NCBI RefSeq assembly: GCF_047600445.1
Contig: NZ_JASGKT010000002.1
Location: 2,108,001 to 2,172,000, forward strand
DNA: 64,000 nt
Direction of reading: 5' to 3'
Origin: Piscinibacter sp047600445
GTDB taxonomy: Bacteria; Pseudomonadota; Gammaproteobacteria; Burkholderiales; Burkholderiaceae_C
Below are positions 29,639 to 40,872 of this stretch, piece by piece. The first letter of the stretch is position 1, and each line of letters opens with the position of its first letter. Below the pieces are notes generated by a model, which searched no databases, had not been told where the DNA came from, and saw only the letters and a program-made list of their open reading frames with translations. Both the position numbers and the translations under genes were made by a program.

Positions 29639-31312
29639 GTGACCTCTCCGAGCCCCGTTCCGCAGCGCGCGGCGTCCGGCCCCGCGCCCGCCAGCCCGCC
29701 CGCCACCCCCGAATCCGTGCGCTGGAGCGACACCGACATCGGTGCCCCGCCCGGCCCCGCGACGGCCTTCCGCACCAACGTGCCAGCCAAGGCCGACGAG
29801 AGCATGCCCACCATCGGGCACATCGGCCGCTACGCGCTCAAGTACAAGATCGGCGCCGGCGGCCTGGGCACGGTGTACGCCGCGCACGACCCGCTGCTGT
29901 CGCGCCTGATCGCGATCAAGACCCTGAACCTGGAGATCGCGCCCGAGGAGCGCGAGGCCTTCAACGCGCTGTTCCTGAACGAAGCGCGCGCCGCCGGCGG
30001 GCTCTCGCACCCGCACATCGTCACGGTGTTCGACGCCGGCGTCAGCGACGACAGCGCCTACATCGCGATGGAGCTGCTCAAGGGCCGCGACCTGCGCCAG
30101 CTCCGCCAGGAAGGCTGGCGCCCCACGCCGGTGCAGGCCGCCACCATCGTGCGCCGCGTCGCCGACGCGCTGGCGTATGCGCACAGCAAGGGCGTGATCC
30201 ACCGCGACATCAAGCCGGCCAACATCTTCATGGTCGGGCGCACGCAGCCGCGCGTGCTCGACTTCGGCATCGCGCGCATCGCGCACCAGCACGACGGCAC
30301 CGGCGACATCGCCGCCGGCTCGCCCTACTACATGGCGCCCGAGCAGGCGCGCCAGCAGCCGGTGGACCGGCGCGCCGACGTGTTCTCGCTCGGCGTGGTG
30401 CTGTACGAGTTGCTGACCGACAAGAAGCCCTTCACCGGCAAGACGCTCAGCGAGATCACCGGCGCGGTGCTCGACCACAAGCCGCCGCGCGCCGACGAAC
30501 TCGACGCGGGCGTGCCGGCGGCGCTGGCCGAGATCGTCGCGCGGGCGATGGAAAAGGACCCGGAGCACCGCTTCCGCTCGGCGCGCGCGCTGTCGCGCGA
30601 ACTGCGCCACTGGCTCGACGAGAACGCCGGCACCGCCGGCGGGGCCGACAGCCTGCCCGACGAGGCCGCCCCGGAAGCGCCGCAGCGCCGCCGCAGCGCC
30701 GTCGTGATCGCCGCCGGGCTGGTGATCGGCCTGCTGGCCGGCATGGGCTGGCTGGCGCTGCGTGGCGGCTCCGGCGAGCCGGCGCCCCGCGCCGTGCCGG
30801 CCGCCGTGGCAACGCCGGCACCGGCGCCGGCACCGGTCAAATCGCAGACGCCCGCCGCCGCGCCGCCCGTGGTGGCCGCCGCGCCGGCGGCATCGGCCGT
30901 GGCAGCCAAGATGCCCGAGGCGACCGAGGCGCCGGTGGCCACCGCGCCGCCGCCCCCACCCGTCGCGGCGCCCGCCCCGCCGCCGGCCGCCCAGGCCCCG
31001 GTGCGCGCCGCCGCCCGGCCCGCGCCGACCCGGGCCGCGCCGCCGAAGGAAGCCGCGCGAACGGCGCGCGAAACGCCGCCGGCGAAGAGCCCGGCCACCG
31101 GCACGGGCAGCGTGCGCATCGCCGTCAGCCCCTGGGGCACCGTCGAGGTCGACGGCGCGCCGGTGGGCACCGCGCCGCCGCTGAACGAACTGACGCTGCC
31201 CGAGGGCAGGCACCAGATCGTCATCCGCAACGCCGACTTCCCGCCCTACAGCGCCAGCATCAACGTCGCGCCGGGCCAGACGGTCAACCTCAAGCACAAG
31301 TTCGGATCATGA
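29639..31312 (+). CDS. Transmembrane Ser/Thr protein kinase with PEGA domain
   Basis: A 557-residue protein from GTG at 29639; a later ATG (MPTIGHIGRYALKYK) is also possible. A complete Hanks-type kinase domain follows a 60-residue disordered N-terminus: GAGGLGTVYAAHD (72-84), the Lys in AIKTL (94), HRDIKPANI near 187, DFGIAR near 207, and GSPYYMAPEQ. A membrane segment lies about 354-372 (VVIAAGLVIGLLAGMGWLAL). The outer part is a 110-residue Ala/Pro linker and a C-terminal PEGA domain (about 490-557). The stop overlaps the next gene by four bases, so kinase and lipoprotein are coupled. The target is unknown. Confidence 0.9.
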   Translation: MTSPSPVPQRAASGPAPASPPATPESVRWSDTDIGAPPGPATAFRTNVPAKADESMPTIGHIGRYALKYKIGAGGLGTVYAAHDPLLSRLIAIKTLNLEIAPEEREAFNALFLNEARAAGGLSHPHIVTVFDAGVSDDSAYIAMELLKGRDLRQLRQEGWRPTPVQAATIVRRVADALAYAHSKGVIHRDIKPANIFMVGRTQPRVLDFGIARIAHQHDGTGDIAAGSPYYMAPEQARQQPVDRRADVFSLGVVLYELLTDKKPFTGKTLSEITGAVLDHKPPRADELDAGVPAALAEIVARAMEKDPEHRFRSARALSRELRHWLDENAGTAGGADSLPDEAAPEAPQRRRSAVVIAAGLVIGLLAGMGWLALRGGSGEPAPRAVPAAVATPAPAPAPVKSQTPAAAPPVVAAAPAASAVAAKMPEATEAPVATAPPPPPVAAPAPPPAAQAPVRAAARPAPTRAAPPKEAARTARETPPAKSPATGTGSVRIAVSPWGTVEVDGAPVGTAPPLNELTLPEGRHQIVIRNADFPPYSASINVAPGQTVNLKHKFGS

Positions 31313-31710
31313 GCCGTTCCCGCCTCGCCGCCGCCCTTCCCGCCGTCGCGCTGGCCGCGCTCGCCGGCTGCGCGCAGATGCCCGCCGCGCCGGCGCCCGG
31401 CCTGCTCGACATCACCGAGCGCCCGGCCGAGAAAGCCTTGCTGGCCGGCATGCGCGCCTACGACGACGCGCAGTACGCGCAGGCCGAGAAGCAGTTGCAG
31501 GCCGCGCTGCAGGCGGGCCTGGCCTCGCCGCGCGACCGCGCCGCCGCGCACAAGCTGCTGGCCTTCGTGCTGTGCACCAGCAACCGCGCCAGCGAGTGCG
31601 AAGCGCAGTTCCGCGCGGCGCGCGACGCCGACCCGGCCTTCGCGCTGTCGAAGTCGGAAGCCGGCCACCCGCTGTGGGGCCCGGTGTACCAGCGGGTGCA
31701 GCAGCGATAA
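31309..31710 (+). CDS. TssQ-like lipoprotein with TPR-type repeats
   Basis: A 133-residue protein. The signal peptide ends in the lipobox LAALAGC, so it should be lipidated. The mature part has a TPR-like helical pair (AEKALLAGMRAYDDAQYAQAEKQLQAAL) and ends EAGHPLWGPVYQRVQ. The length and C-terminus resemble the TssQ family of type VI secretion-associated lipoproteins, but no T6SS gene is in the window, so that assignment is tentative. It is coupled to the kinase gene and followed seven bases later by ybgC. Confidence 0.7.
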   Translation: MSRSRLAAALPAVALAALAGCAQMPAAPAPGLLDITERPAEKALLAGMRAYDDAQYAQAEKQLQAALQAGLASPRDRAAAHKLLAFVLCTSNRASECEAQFRAARDADPAFALSKSEAGHPLWGPVYQRVQQR

Positions 31711-31717
31711 TCCGGGC

Positions 31718-32152
31718 TTGGCCCGAGAAGACACCCCCTCCACGCCGTTCCGCCACACGCTGCGCGTGTACTGGGAGGACACCGACGCCGGCGGCGTGGT
31801 GTTCTACGCCAACTACCTGAAGTTCTTCGAGCGCGCGCGCACCGAGTGGCTGCGCGCGCTCGGCTTCTCGCAGCAGCGCTTGCGAACCGATACAGGCGCG
31901 ATCTTCGTCGTCGCCGATACTTCGGTGCGCTTTTGCCGGCCGGCGCGGCTGGACGACCTGATCGAGGTCAGCGTCGAGCCGCGCGACATCGGCCGCGCCT
32001 CGATGGCGCTGCACCAGCAGGCCTGGCTCGGCGGTGGCGCGCCCGGCGGGCCGGCGCTGCTGGCCGAGGGCCACATCCGCATCGGCTGCGTCGATGCCGG
32101 AACTTTCGCCCCCCGGCGCATCCCGAACGCCATCCTCGACGCACTGACATGA
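31718..32152 (+). CDS. ybgC: Acyl-CoA thioesterase of the Tol-Pal cluster
   Basis: A 144-residue hotdog-fold thioesterase with HTLRVYWEDTDAGGVVFYANYLKFFERARTEWLR, including the catalytic Asp of the YbgC family. The only start that fits is TTG at 31718. YbgC hydrolyses acyl-CoA or acyl-ACP and is almost always found upstream of tolQ. Its stop overlaps the tolQ ATG (ATGA). Confidence 0.94.
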   Translation: MAREDTPSTPFRHTLRVYWEDTDAGGVVFYANYLKFFERARTEWLRALGFSQQRLRTDTGAIFVVADTSVRFCRPARLDDLIEVSVEPRDIGRASMALHQQAWLGGGAPGGPALLAEGHIRIGCVDAGTFAPRRIPNAILDALT

Positions 32153-32895
32153 ACCAGGATTTCTCCATCTTCACCCTCGTGATGCACGCCAGTTGGGTGG
32201 TGCAGCTCGTGATGGCCGGCCTGCTGCTCGCTTCGCTGGCGAGCTGGACGGTGATCTTCGGCAAGCTGTTCGGCCTGAAGCGCGTGCGCGGCGACAACGA
32301 GGAATTCGAGCGCGAGTTCTGGGCCGGCCGCAACCTCAACGAGCTGTACGCCGACGCCGTCAAGCGCGGCAACGAGGGACGCGGCGCACCGATGGAGCGC
32401 ATCTTCGCCTCCGGCATGCGCGAGTTCCTCAAGCTGCGCGAGCGCCGCGTCAGCGACCCCGGCGCGCTGCTCGACGGCGCGCGCCGCGCGATGCGCGCCA
32501 GCTTCCAGCGCGAGATCGACGCGGCCGAATCCAACCTCAGCTTCCTCGCCTCGGTGGGCTCGGTGAGCCCCTACGTCGGCCTGTTCGGCACGGTGTGGGG
32601 GATCATGCACGCCTTCGTCGGCCTGTCGAACATGCAGCAGGTGACGCTGGCCACCGTGGCGCCCGGCATCGCCGAGGCGCTGGTGGCCACCGCGATCGGC
32701 CTGTTCGCGGCCATTCCGGCGGTGATCGCCTACAACCGCTTCGCGCGCGACATCGACCGCATCGCGATGCAGCAGGAGACCTTCATCGAGGAGTTCTCCA
32801 ACATCCTGCAACGCAACGCCGGCGCGGCGCCGCCGCCCCAGCCGGTCACACCGGCCGCGGCGCAGATGCACGGCGGCTTCACGCACTCTCGCTGA
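32149..32895 (+). CDS. tolQ: Tol-Pal system proton channel subunit TolQ
   Basis: A 248-residue MotA/TolQ/ExbB-family inner-membrane protein. Segments are visible at about 15-38 (VVQLVMAGLLLASLASW), near 140 (VSPYVGLFGTVWGIMHAFVGL) and near 175 (ALVATAIGLFAAIPAVIAYNRF). With TolR it uses the proton motive force to energise TolA during cell division and outer-membrane constriction. The extra 20 C-terminal residues are Pro/Ala-rich. Confidence 0.96.
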   Translation: MNQDFSIFTLVMHASWVVQLVMAGLLLASLASWTVIFGKLFGLKRVRGDNEEFEREFWAGRNLNELYADAVKRGNEGRGAPMERIFASGMREFLKLRERRVSDPGALLDGARRAMRASFQREIDAAESNLSFLASVGSVSPYVGLFGTVWGIMHAFVGLSNMQQVTLATVAPGIAEALVATAIGLFAAIPAVIAYNRFARDIDRIAMQQETFIEEFSNILQRNAGAAPPPQPVTPAAAQMHGGFTHSR

Positions 32896-32896
32896 C

Positions 32897-33322
<426 letters not shown>

Positions 33323-33329
33323 TGCGGCG

Positions 33330-34151
33330 ATGAACACCGCCACGCTGTCGCGCGACGCGCTGATCCCGCGCCGGCCCGATCGTGTCGGCCGCGGGCTGGC
33401 GATGGCGCTGGCCGTGCACGCGCTGCTGCTGATCGCGATCGCCTTCGGCGTGAGCTGGCGCTCCAGCAACCCGGCCGGCGTCGAGGCCGAGCTGTGGGCC
33501 GCCGTGCCGCAGATCGCCGCACCGAAACCCGTCGCGCCCGAGCCGACGCCGCAGCCCGTGGTCAAGAAGGTCGAGCCGCCGGTGCCCGCGCCCAAGGTGG
33601 AGACGCCGAAGCAGGAAGACGCACAGATCGCGATCGAGAAGGCCAAGCGCGAGGAGCAGAAGCGCAAGGAAGAAGAGCTCAAGCGCCAGCAGAAGGAGGA
33701 ACAGCAGCGCAAGCTCGCCGAGGCCGAGAAGCTCAAGAAGGAGCAGGCCGAGCAGAAGAAGCGCGAGGCGGCCGAGGCGGTGGCGGCCGAGAAGCGCCGC
33801 GAGGAAAACCTGCGCCGCATGATGGCGCAGGCCGGCGACGGCGCGCCCAACGCCACCGGCACCGCCGCCAGGACCGCCGGCCCCTCGGCCAGCTACGCCG
33901 GACGCATCAAGGCGCGCATCCTGCCCAACATCGTATTCCCCGATTCGGTCAGCGGCAATCCGCAGGCGACCGTGGAAGTGAAGGCCGCATCCGACGGCAC
34001 CATCATCGGCCGGCGCCTGATCAAGAGCAGCGGCGTGCCGGCCTGGGACGAAGCGGTGCTGCGCGCGATCGACAAGACCGAAGTCCTGCCGCGCGACACC
34101 GACGGGCGCGTGCCCTCCTCGCTGGAGATCAGTTTCCGGCCGCGCGATTGA
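33330..34151 (+). CDS. tolA: Tol-Pal system protein TolA
   Basis: A 273-residue protein with one N-terminal membrane segment (AMALAVHALLLIAIAFGVSW), a Pro-rich stretch, and a Lys/Glu/Ala/Gln-rich coiled coil (residues about 95-175). The C-terminal domain begins SYAGRIKARILPNIVFPD and ends ISFRPRD. TolA links the inner membrane to Pal and TolB. It is shorter than E. coli TolA (421). No tolB or pal follows; the next gene is convergent acs. Confidence 0.94.
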   Translation: MNTATLSRDALIPRRPDRVGRGLAMALAVHALLLIAIAFGVSWRSSNPAGVEAELWAAVPQIAAPKPVAPEPTPQPVVKKVEPPVPAPKVETPKQEDAQIAIEKAKREEQKRKEEELKRQQKEEQQRKLAEAEKLKKEQAEQKKREAAEAVAAEKRREENLRRMMAQAGDGAPNATGTAARTAGPSASYAGRIKARILPNIVFPDSVSGNPQATVEVKAASDGTIIGRRLIKSSGVPAWDEAVLRAIDKTEVLPRDTDGRVPSSLEISFRPRD

Positions 34152-34196
34152 TGATGGGGTGGAGCGGCAAAGGGCCGCCAGCGGTTCAGCACGCCA

Positions 34197-34216
34197 GGCG
34201 GGGCCGCAGCCCCGCC
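34197..34216. terminator. Hairpin between convergent tolA and acs
   Basis: GGCGGGGC (34197-34204) pairs with GCCCCGCC (34209-34216) around CGCA, in the 76-base gap between the two convergent genes. It is a candidate two-way terminator; no T-run is present on either side. Confidence 0.5.
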
Positions 34217-34227
34217 CCCGCGCGAAT

Positions 34228-36192
<1,965 letters not shown>

Positions 36193-36339
36193 GGTGTCTC
36201 CTCGACGAATGGTTGCTTTGTGCGGGACATTAGGCAGGGGCTCTTACGAAGGCCTGACGCCCCGGCGCGCCGCCACGACCGCCATGCTACGCACCCTAGA
36301 ATCCTGCGGCAAACCCGAACCCGCACCGAGCACACCCCC

Positions 36340-36948
36340 ATGGCCGCTTCCGACCCGCCCCTGATGCCCTCGCCCCAGCGCCCGCTGCCGCGGCTGATCT
36401 TCGCCAGCCGCTGGCTGCAGTTGCCGCTGTACCTGGGGCTGATCCTGGCTCAGGCGGTGTACGTGTTCCACTTCTGGGTCGAGCTGGTGCACCTGATCGA
36501 AGCCGCCTTCGGCAACGCCGACGCGCTGGCCAAGCTGGTGGGCAGCATCGGCTACAAGAGCGACGTGGCGCCGACCGCGCTGAACGAGACCATCATCATG
36601 CTGGTGGTGCTGGCGCTGATCGACGTGGTGATGATCAGCAACCTGCTGATCATGGTGATCGTCGGCGGCTACGAGACCTTCGTCTCGCGCCTCGACCTCG
36701 AAGGCCACCCCGACCAGCCCGAGTGGCTCAGCCACGTCAACGCCTCGGTGCTGAAGGTCAAGCTGGCCACCGCGATCATCGGCATCAGCTCGATCCACCT
36801 GCTCAAGACCTTCATCAACGCCGCCAACTACAGCGACAAGGTGCTGCTGTGGCAGACGGTGATCCACATCGCCTTCCTGTTCTCGGCGCTGGCCATCGCG
36901 CTGGCCGACCGGGTGATGGTGCACGCCGGCGCCAGCGCCGAGCACTGA
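36340..36948 (+). CDS. yqhA: YqhA-family (TIGR00645) membrane protein
   Basis: A 202-residue inner-membrane protein with segments about 28-48 (WLQLPLYLGLILAQAVYVFHF), 85-113 (IIMLVVLALIDVVMISNLLIMVIVGGY) and two near the C-terminus. GYETFVSRLD and IIGISSIHLLKTFINA are typical of the YqhA family, whose role is not known. TAGAAT at about 36297-36302 is a likely -10, giving a leader of some 30 bases. It normally neighbours fumarase in relatives; here an iron locus lies between them. Confidence 0.9.
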   Translation: MAASDPPLMPSPQRPLPRLIFASRWLQLPLYLGLILAQAVYVFHFWVELVHLIEAAFGNADALAKLVGSIGYKSDVAPTALNETIIMLVVLALIDVVMISNLLIMVIVGGYETFVSRLDLEGHPDQPEWLSHVNASVLKVKLATAIIGISSIHLLKTFINAANYSDKVLLWQTVIHIAFLFSALAIALADRVMVHAGASAEH

Positions 36949-36949
36949 G

Positions 36950-39319
36950 CTACCAGCGGTAGCTGGCCGACAGCGTCAACGTGCGCGGGTCGCCGTGCAG
37001 ACAGCTTCCCGAGCCGCAGGTCAGGTAGTTCTTGTCGAAGGCGTTGCGTAGGTTGAGCGCCACGCGCCAAGGGCCATCTTCCCAAGCCGTCATCAGGTCG
37101 GCCACGGTGTAGGCCGGCACGCCGCGCTCGATGCCGCTGCGCCAGTCGCGGTCGAAGCTGCTGCCCGTGTAGCGCAGGCCGGCGCCCAGCGTCCATTGCG
37201 GCAGATTCCAACCCGCCAGGCGGTAGCTGCCCCACAGCGAGGCTTGGTGGTACACCTGCCCGCCGGGGCGTTGCCCCACTTCCTCGGGCGTGTTGCTCTT
37301 GGTCGTGCGGTGATCGGTGTAGGCATACGCACCCACCAGTTCGAGGTTGCGCATGACCTGCCCACGCACCTCTACCTCCAAGCCGCGTGAGCGCTGCTCT
37401 CCGGTCTGCACGCTGAAGAATGGGTTCACCGGATCGGTCGTGAGCACGTTGGTTCTGCGCAGATCGAATACGCTGGTGGACAGCAAAAAGTCCTGCCCGG
37501 GCGGCTGCCAGCGCAGGCCCGCTTCCACCTGCTTGCCTTCGGACGGATCGAAGCGCCGGCCCCGGGCGTCGGTGCCGCCTTGCGGCTCGAAAGACTCGCT
37601 GTAGCCGACAAACGGAGCCAGTCCATTCGGCATCAGATAGACCAGCCCCAGACGGCCCGTGGCGGCGCGGGTATCCTCGGTTTCTAGGGCATCGCGGGGG
37701 TCGCCGGAGCTGTAGCTGCTGCGGTCATGGCGCAGGCCGGCCAGCGCCACCCAGCGCTCGCCCCATTTGATCTGGTCTTGCAGGTACACGCCGGTCTGGC
37801 TGCGCTTGGCGCGCCACAGCCAGCCGTCTGTCCGATCACCGGGCACCGCGCCGTAGACCGGCGCGTAAATGTCAAGTGGTGCGAGCGGGCGCGGGAAAAC
37901 GTCGTAACCGGATCGGAGGCGCACGTGGTCCACGCCTGCCAGCAGTGTGTGCTCTGCACGGCCGGTGCGCCAGCGCTGCTGCCAGTGCGTGTCGATAGCG
38001 AAGCCGCGCGAGTTCTCGAATTCGTCGTAGGCGGTGCGCTCCCAGAGGCGAGGGTTATCGGCCGTGGGGCTTTCGGCGCCGGTGAAAAACACGTCCACCT
38101 TGGAATCGAACAGCCGCAGGTTGCTGCGCAGCGTGGCATCTTCGCTGAAGCGATGCTCGAACAGCGCGGTCAGCGAGGTTTTCGACACGTCCTGCTTGTC
38201 GAAAGCCGGCTCACCGACGAAGGTGAAGCGCGGAAGGTAGGCCCCGCCTGCCCCCGGCACCAGCGTGCCCTCCACCGGCAGCGAGTACGAGTAGCCGATC
38301 TCGCTTTTCTGGTGTTGCAGCAGCAGCGTGAGCGAGGTGTCCGCCGACGGACGCCAGCGCAGCGCGGGCGCGATGTAGAGGCCGTCGTTGCGCAACGGCC
38401 CCACGGGCGTTCCACTCTCGCGCCCCAGGGCGGTGAGGCGCCAGTCCCAATCGCTGTCGGGTGCGACTTCTCCACCCAAGTCCACGCCAATCTGCTTGTG
38501 ACCGTGGCTGCCTACCTCGGCCACGACCTCGCGCACGCGCTCCTGCGTGGGCCGCTTGCTCACGGTGTTCAGCACGCCGCCCGGCGCGGCCATGCCGTAG
38601 AGCACCGAGGCCGCGCCCTTGATCAGTTCGACCCGCTCCAGCCCATACGGCTCCTGCTTGCCCGAGGACCATGAACTGCCGGACATGCGCATCCCGTCGG
38701 CATACTGGCTGCCGCCCCCGTCGATCCAGAAGCCCCGGCTGTAGATGGCATCGAACGAACGGCTGTAGCCCGACACCGGCAACACGCCGGCCGAGTAGTC
38801 GAACGCCTGTTCGATGCTGGCGGTGCGCAGCGTGCGCATCTGGTCGGCGGTGATGACGGTGATGGACTGCGGCGTTTCGATGATGGGCGTATCCGTCTTG
38901 GTGGCCGTGGCGCTTTGCCTGGCCGCGAATCCCGCCACGGGGCCGGTGGCAGACTCCGCATCGGCTCGAGCCTTCACCCGCACTTCGTGCAGCACCTGCT
39001 CGGCCGGCTCGGCAAGGGGCGCCACGGTCCAGGTGGCGCCGTCGCGGCGCGCCTCGAGCCCCGTGCCTTGCAGCAACTGCCGCAGCGCCGCCAACGCGTC
39101 GAGCGTGCCGTGAACGGGCCGGCTCGTGCGGTCCGCGCCCAGGGCCTGGGCAAAAACGAGTTGCACGCCGGACTGGCTCGCGAACTGCCGCAGCGCATCC
39201 GCCAGCGGCTGCGCGGGAATGTCGAACCGAGCCGTCTGTGCGGCGGCGTGCAGGCAGGCCGCCGCCAGGGCGGCAGCCGCCGTGGCACGCATGGGAAGCT
39301 TCAAGATCGTCAGGTTCAT
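36950..39319 (-). CDS. TonB-dependent siderophore receptor with STN domain (second locus)
   Basis: A 789-residue outer-membrane receptor. A signal peptide (AAAALAAACLHAAAQ) is followed by an STN domain at about 32-95 (FDIPAQPLADALRQFASQSGVQ), the plug (TPIIETPQSITVITADQM, DAIYSRGFWIDGGGSQYADG) and the barrel (ending SASYRW, aromatic last residue). It resembles FhuA/FpvA-type ferric siderophore receptors. The STN domain indicates that it signals, and the sigma/anti-sigma fusion gene lies 96 bases upstream. The yqhA and receptor stops are one base apart and convergent. Confidence 0.93.
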   Translation of the reverse strand: MNLTILKLPMRATAAAALAAACLHAAAQTARFDIPAQPLADALRQFASQSGVQLVFAQALGADRTSRPVHGTLDALAALRQLLQGTGLEARRDGATWTVAPLAEPAEQVLHEVRVKARADAESATGPVAGFAARQSATATKTDTPIIETPQSITVITADQMRTLRTASIEQAFDYSAGVLPVSGYSRSFDAIYSRGFWIDGGGSQYADGMRMSGSSWSSGKQEPYGLERVELIKGAASVLYGMAAPGGVLNTVSKRPTQERVREVVAEVGSHGHKQIGVDLGGEVAPDSDWDWRLTALGRESGTPVGPLRNDGLYIAPALRWRPSADTSLTLLLQHQKSEIGYSYSLPVEGTLVPGAGGAYLPRFTFVGEPAFDKQDVSKTSLTALFEHRFSEDATLRSNLRLFDSKVDVFFTGAESPTADNPRLWERTAYDEFENSRGFAIDTHWQQRWRTGRAEHTLLAGVDHVRLRSGYDVFPRPLAPLDIYAPVYGAVPGDRTDGWLWRAKRSQTGVYLQDQIKWGERWVALAGLRHDRSSYSSGDPRDALETEDTRAATGRLGLVYLMPNGLAPFVGYSESFEPQGGTDARGRRFDPSEGKQVEAGLRWQPPGQDFLLSTSVFDLRRTNVLTTDPVNPFFSVQTGEQRSRGLEVEVRGQVMRNLELVGAYAYTDHRTTKSNTPEEVGQRPGGQVYHQASLWGSYRLAGWNLPQWTLGAGLRYTGSSFDRDWRSGIERGVPAYTVADLMTAWEDGPWRVALNLRNAFDKNYLTCGSGSCLHGDPRTLTLSASYRW

Positions 39320-39415
39320 GTCGGTCGCGGGGAGAAAGTGGCCATCCCCGCTACAACGAACCGCACCGTCCCGTTCCTGAACGCCGGCCGCCCTCGGGAT
39401 GCCGGCGCGCGCCGC

Positions 39416-40753
39416 TCAGAGCGCCTGGATGTGCCACCCTCCCGGCTCCAGCCGCGAGCGCACCGGCACGATGCCCGGCAGCGCGCGCAGGAAGTCCTCG
39501 GACTGCGCGATGCGCACCTGGCCCGACAGGCGCAGCCCGGCCGCCGCCGGATCGACCTCCACGACGCGCGGCAGGTAGCGGCGCAGGCGTTCGACCGCGT
39601 CGCCGAGAGGCACGTCGTCGAACACCACCACGCCGCGGCGCCACGCGGCTGCCTGCTGCGGCCGATCGTTGTGCATCGACTCCACGGCCGCCTCTTGCGA
39701 ACCGGGCGCCCAGCGCAGGACGTCGCCGGCCCCGAGTTCATGCGGCGACCCGGCGCCACCCGGCATGCTCACCTTCACGCGGCCGGACTCGACCTGCACT
39801 TCCACCGCGCCGCCCGGCAGCCGCTCCACGCCGAAGCGCGTGCCGAGCACCGTGATACGCACAGCCTGCGCCCCACTGTCGTCGGCGGGCGGAACGTCCA
39901 CCACGAAGGGGCGTTGCGCGTCGGCGGCCACCTCGAAGAAGGCCGCACCCGTCAGCAGACGCGCGCTGCGCCACGCCCCGTAGTAGGCGAGCTGCACGCG
40001 GGTCTGCGCATCGAGCGTGACCACGCTGCCGTCGGGCAGGCTCTGGCGCAGGGTCTGGCCGCGGCGCGTGGCCGCCGCCTGCTCCCACTGCGGCACGGCG
40101 AGGCGCCACCAGCGCCAGCCGCCGACGCCTGCGACGGCCGCCCCCGCCAGGCTCAGCAGCGCGGTCAGCGAGCGCCGGCGACCCTCGCCGCGCGTCGCCG
40201 ACGTGGCTGTGGCCGTGCCCGCGCGCCACTGCTCCAGCCCGGCCTGCACGCGGTCCATCGCGAGCATCATGTCGCGCTCGACCATGTTGCGCGAGACGCC
40301 GAAGGCCTGTGCCAGCGCCGCCTGGTCCTCGCCCTGGACACGATGGCGCAGGAAGACCTGGCGCGGGCGTTCGGGCAGGCTCGCCAGCGCGGCCTCGACG
40401 GCGTCGATGGCCTGGCCGTACATGACCGACTCGGCCGCGTCCGGCATCTGCGTGTCGACGCGCGGCCGCTGCTCGTCGGCGCGGCGCTGCGCGACACCGT
40501 CGCGCCGATGCAGGTCGATCGCAAGGTGCCGCGCCATCGTGAACAGGTAGGCGCGCGCCTCGCTTTCGTTGCGCAGCACGGGCCCCCGTTCGCGGCCCGC
40601 CGCCTCGGCCACACGCAGCCAGAGGTCGTGCACCAGGTCACGCGCATCGTCGGCGCTGCCGGTACGGCGCGCCAGGTAGCGCAGAAGCTCTCGATAACTG
40701 TCTTGGAAGCTGGCGAGCAAGGAAACGCGGGCATGCACAACAGGGGACGTCAT
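39416..40753 (-). CDS. Single-chain FecI-type sigma factor fused to FecR-type anti-sigma
   Basis: A 445-residue protein in one uninterrupted frame. Residues 15-85 are sigma region 2 (SYRELLRYLARRTGSADDARDLVHDLWLR) and about 118-172 region 4 (LPERPRQVFLRHR, FGVSRNMVERDMMLAMDRV). After a linker there is a membrane segment (197-212), then a FecR periplasmic domain (LPDGSVVTLDAQTRVQL, RLLTGAAFFEVA, LGTRFGV with Gly304-Thr305) and a C-terminal STN-like part. The DUF4880 cytoplasmic domain of normal FecR is absent. P. putida IutY is a known protein of this arrangement. I chose ATG 40753 (MTSPVVHARV) over 40795 because GGAG lies 11 bases upstream. Confidence 0.92.
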   Translation of the reverse strand: MTSPVVHARVSLLASFQDSYRELLRYLARRTGSADDARDLVHDLWLRVAEAAGRERGPVLRNESEARAYLFTMARHLAIDLHRRDGVAQRRADEQRPRVDTQMPDAAESVMYGQAIDAVEAALASLPERPRQVFLRHRVQGEDQAALAQAFGVSRNMVERDMMLAMDRVQAGLEQWRAGTATATSATRGEGRRRSLTALLSLAGAAVAGVGGWRWWRLAVPQWEQAAATRRGQTLRQSLPDGSVVTLDAQTRVQLAYYGAWRSARLLTGAAFFEVAADAQRPFVVDVPPADDSGAQAVRITVLGTRFGVERLPGGAVEVQVESGRVKVSMPGGAGSPHELGAGDVLRWAPGSQEAAVESMHNDRPQQAAAWRRGVVVFDDVPLGDAVERLRRYLPRVVEVDPAAAGLRLSGQVRIAQSEDFLRALPGIVPVRSRLEPGGWHIQAL

Positions 40754-40823
40754 GAACGCGAAAGCTCCGCTGTCAAAATCGGCGTGCATGCACACTGCAC
40801 GGTGAACCTTCGAATATATCTCG

Positions 40824-40842
40824 AATGAGAATAAATCTCATC
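40824..40842. promoter_or_regulatory. Fur-box-like palindrome between the sigma fusion gene and fumarase
   Basis: ATGAGA (40825-40830) and TCTCAT (40836-40841) are perfect inverted copies around ATAAA. It lies in the 119-base divergent gap, with a TATATT-like -10 for the fusion gene nearby on the minus strand. It is a good candidate Fur operator. It is only 32 bases from the fumarase ATG, so it could affect both genes. Confidence 0.65.
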
Positions 40843-40872
40843 TGAGAAACCCCCACCCTGACGAGAGACGAC

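Noticed and set aside
36950..40753. Direct coupling of the receptor and the sigma/FecR gene as one plain operon
   Set aside because: A 96-base gap separates them, and by analogy with other iron-signalling loci the receptor is expected to have its own sigma-dependent promoter; I could not identify it by eye.
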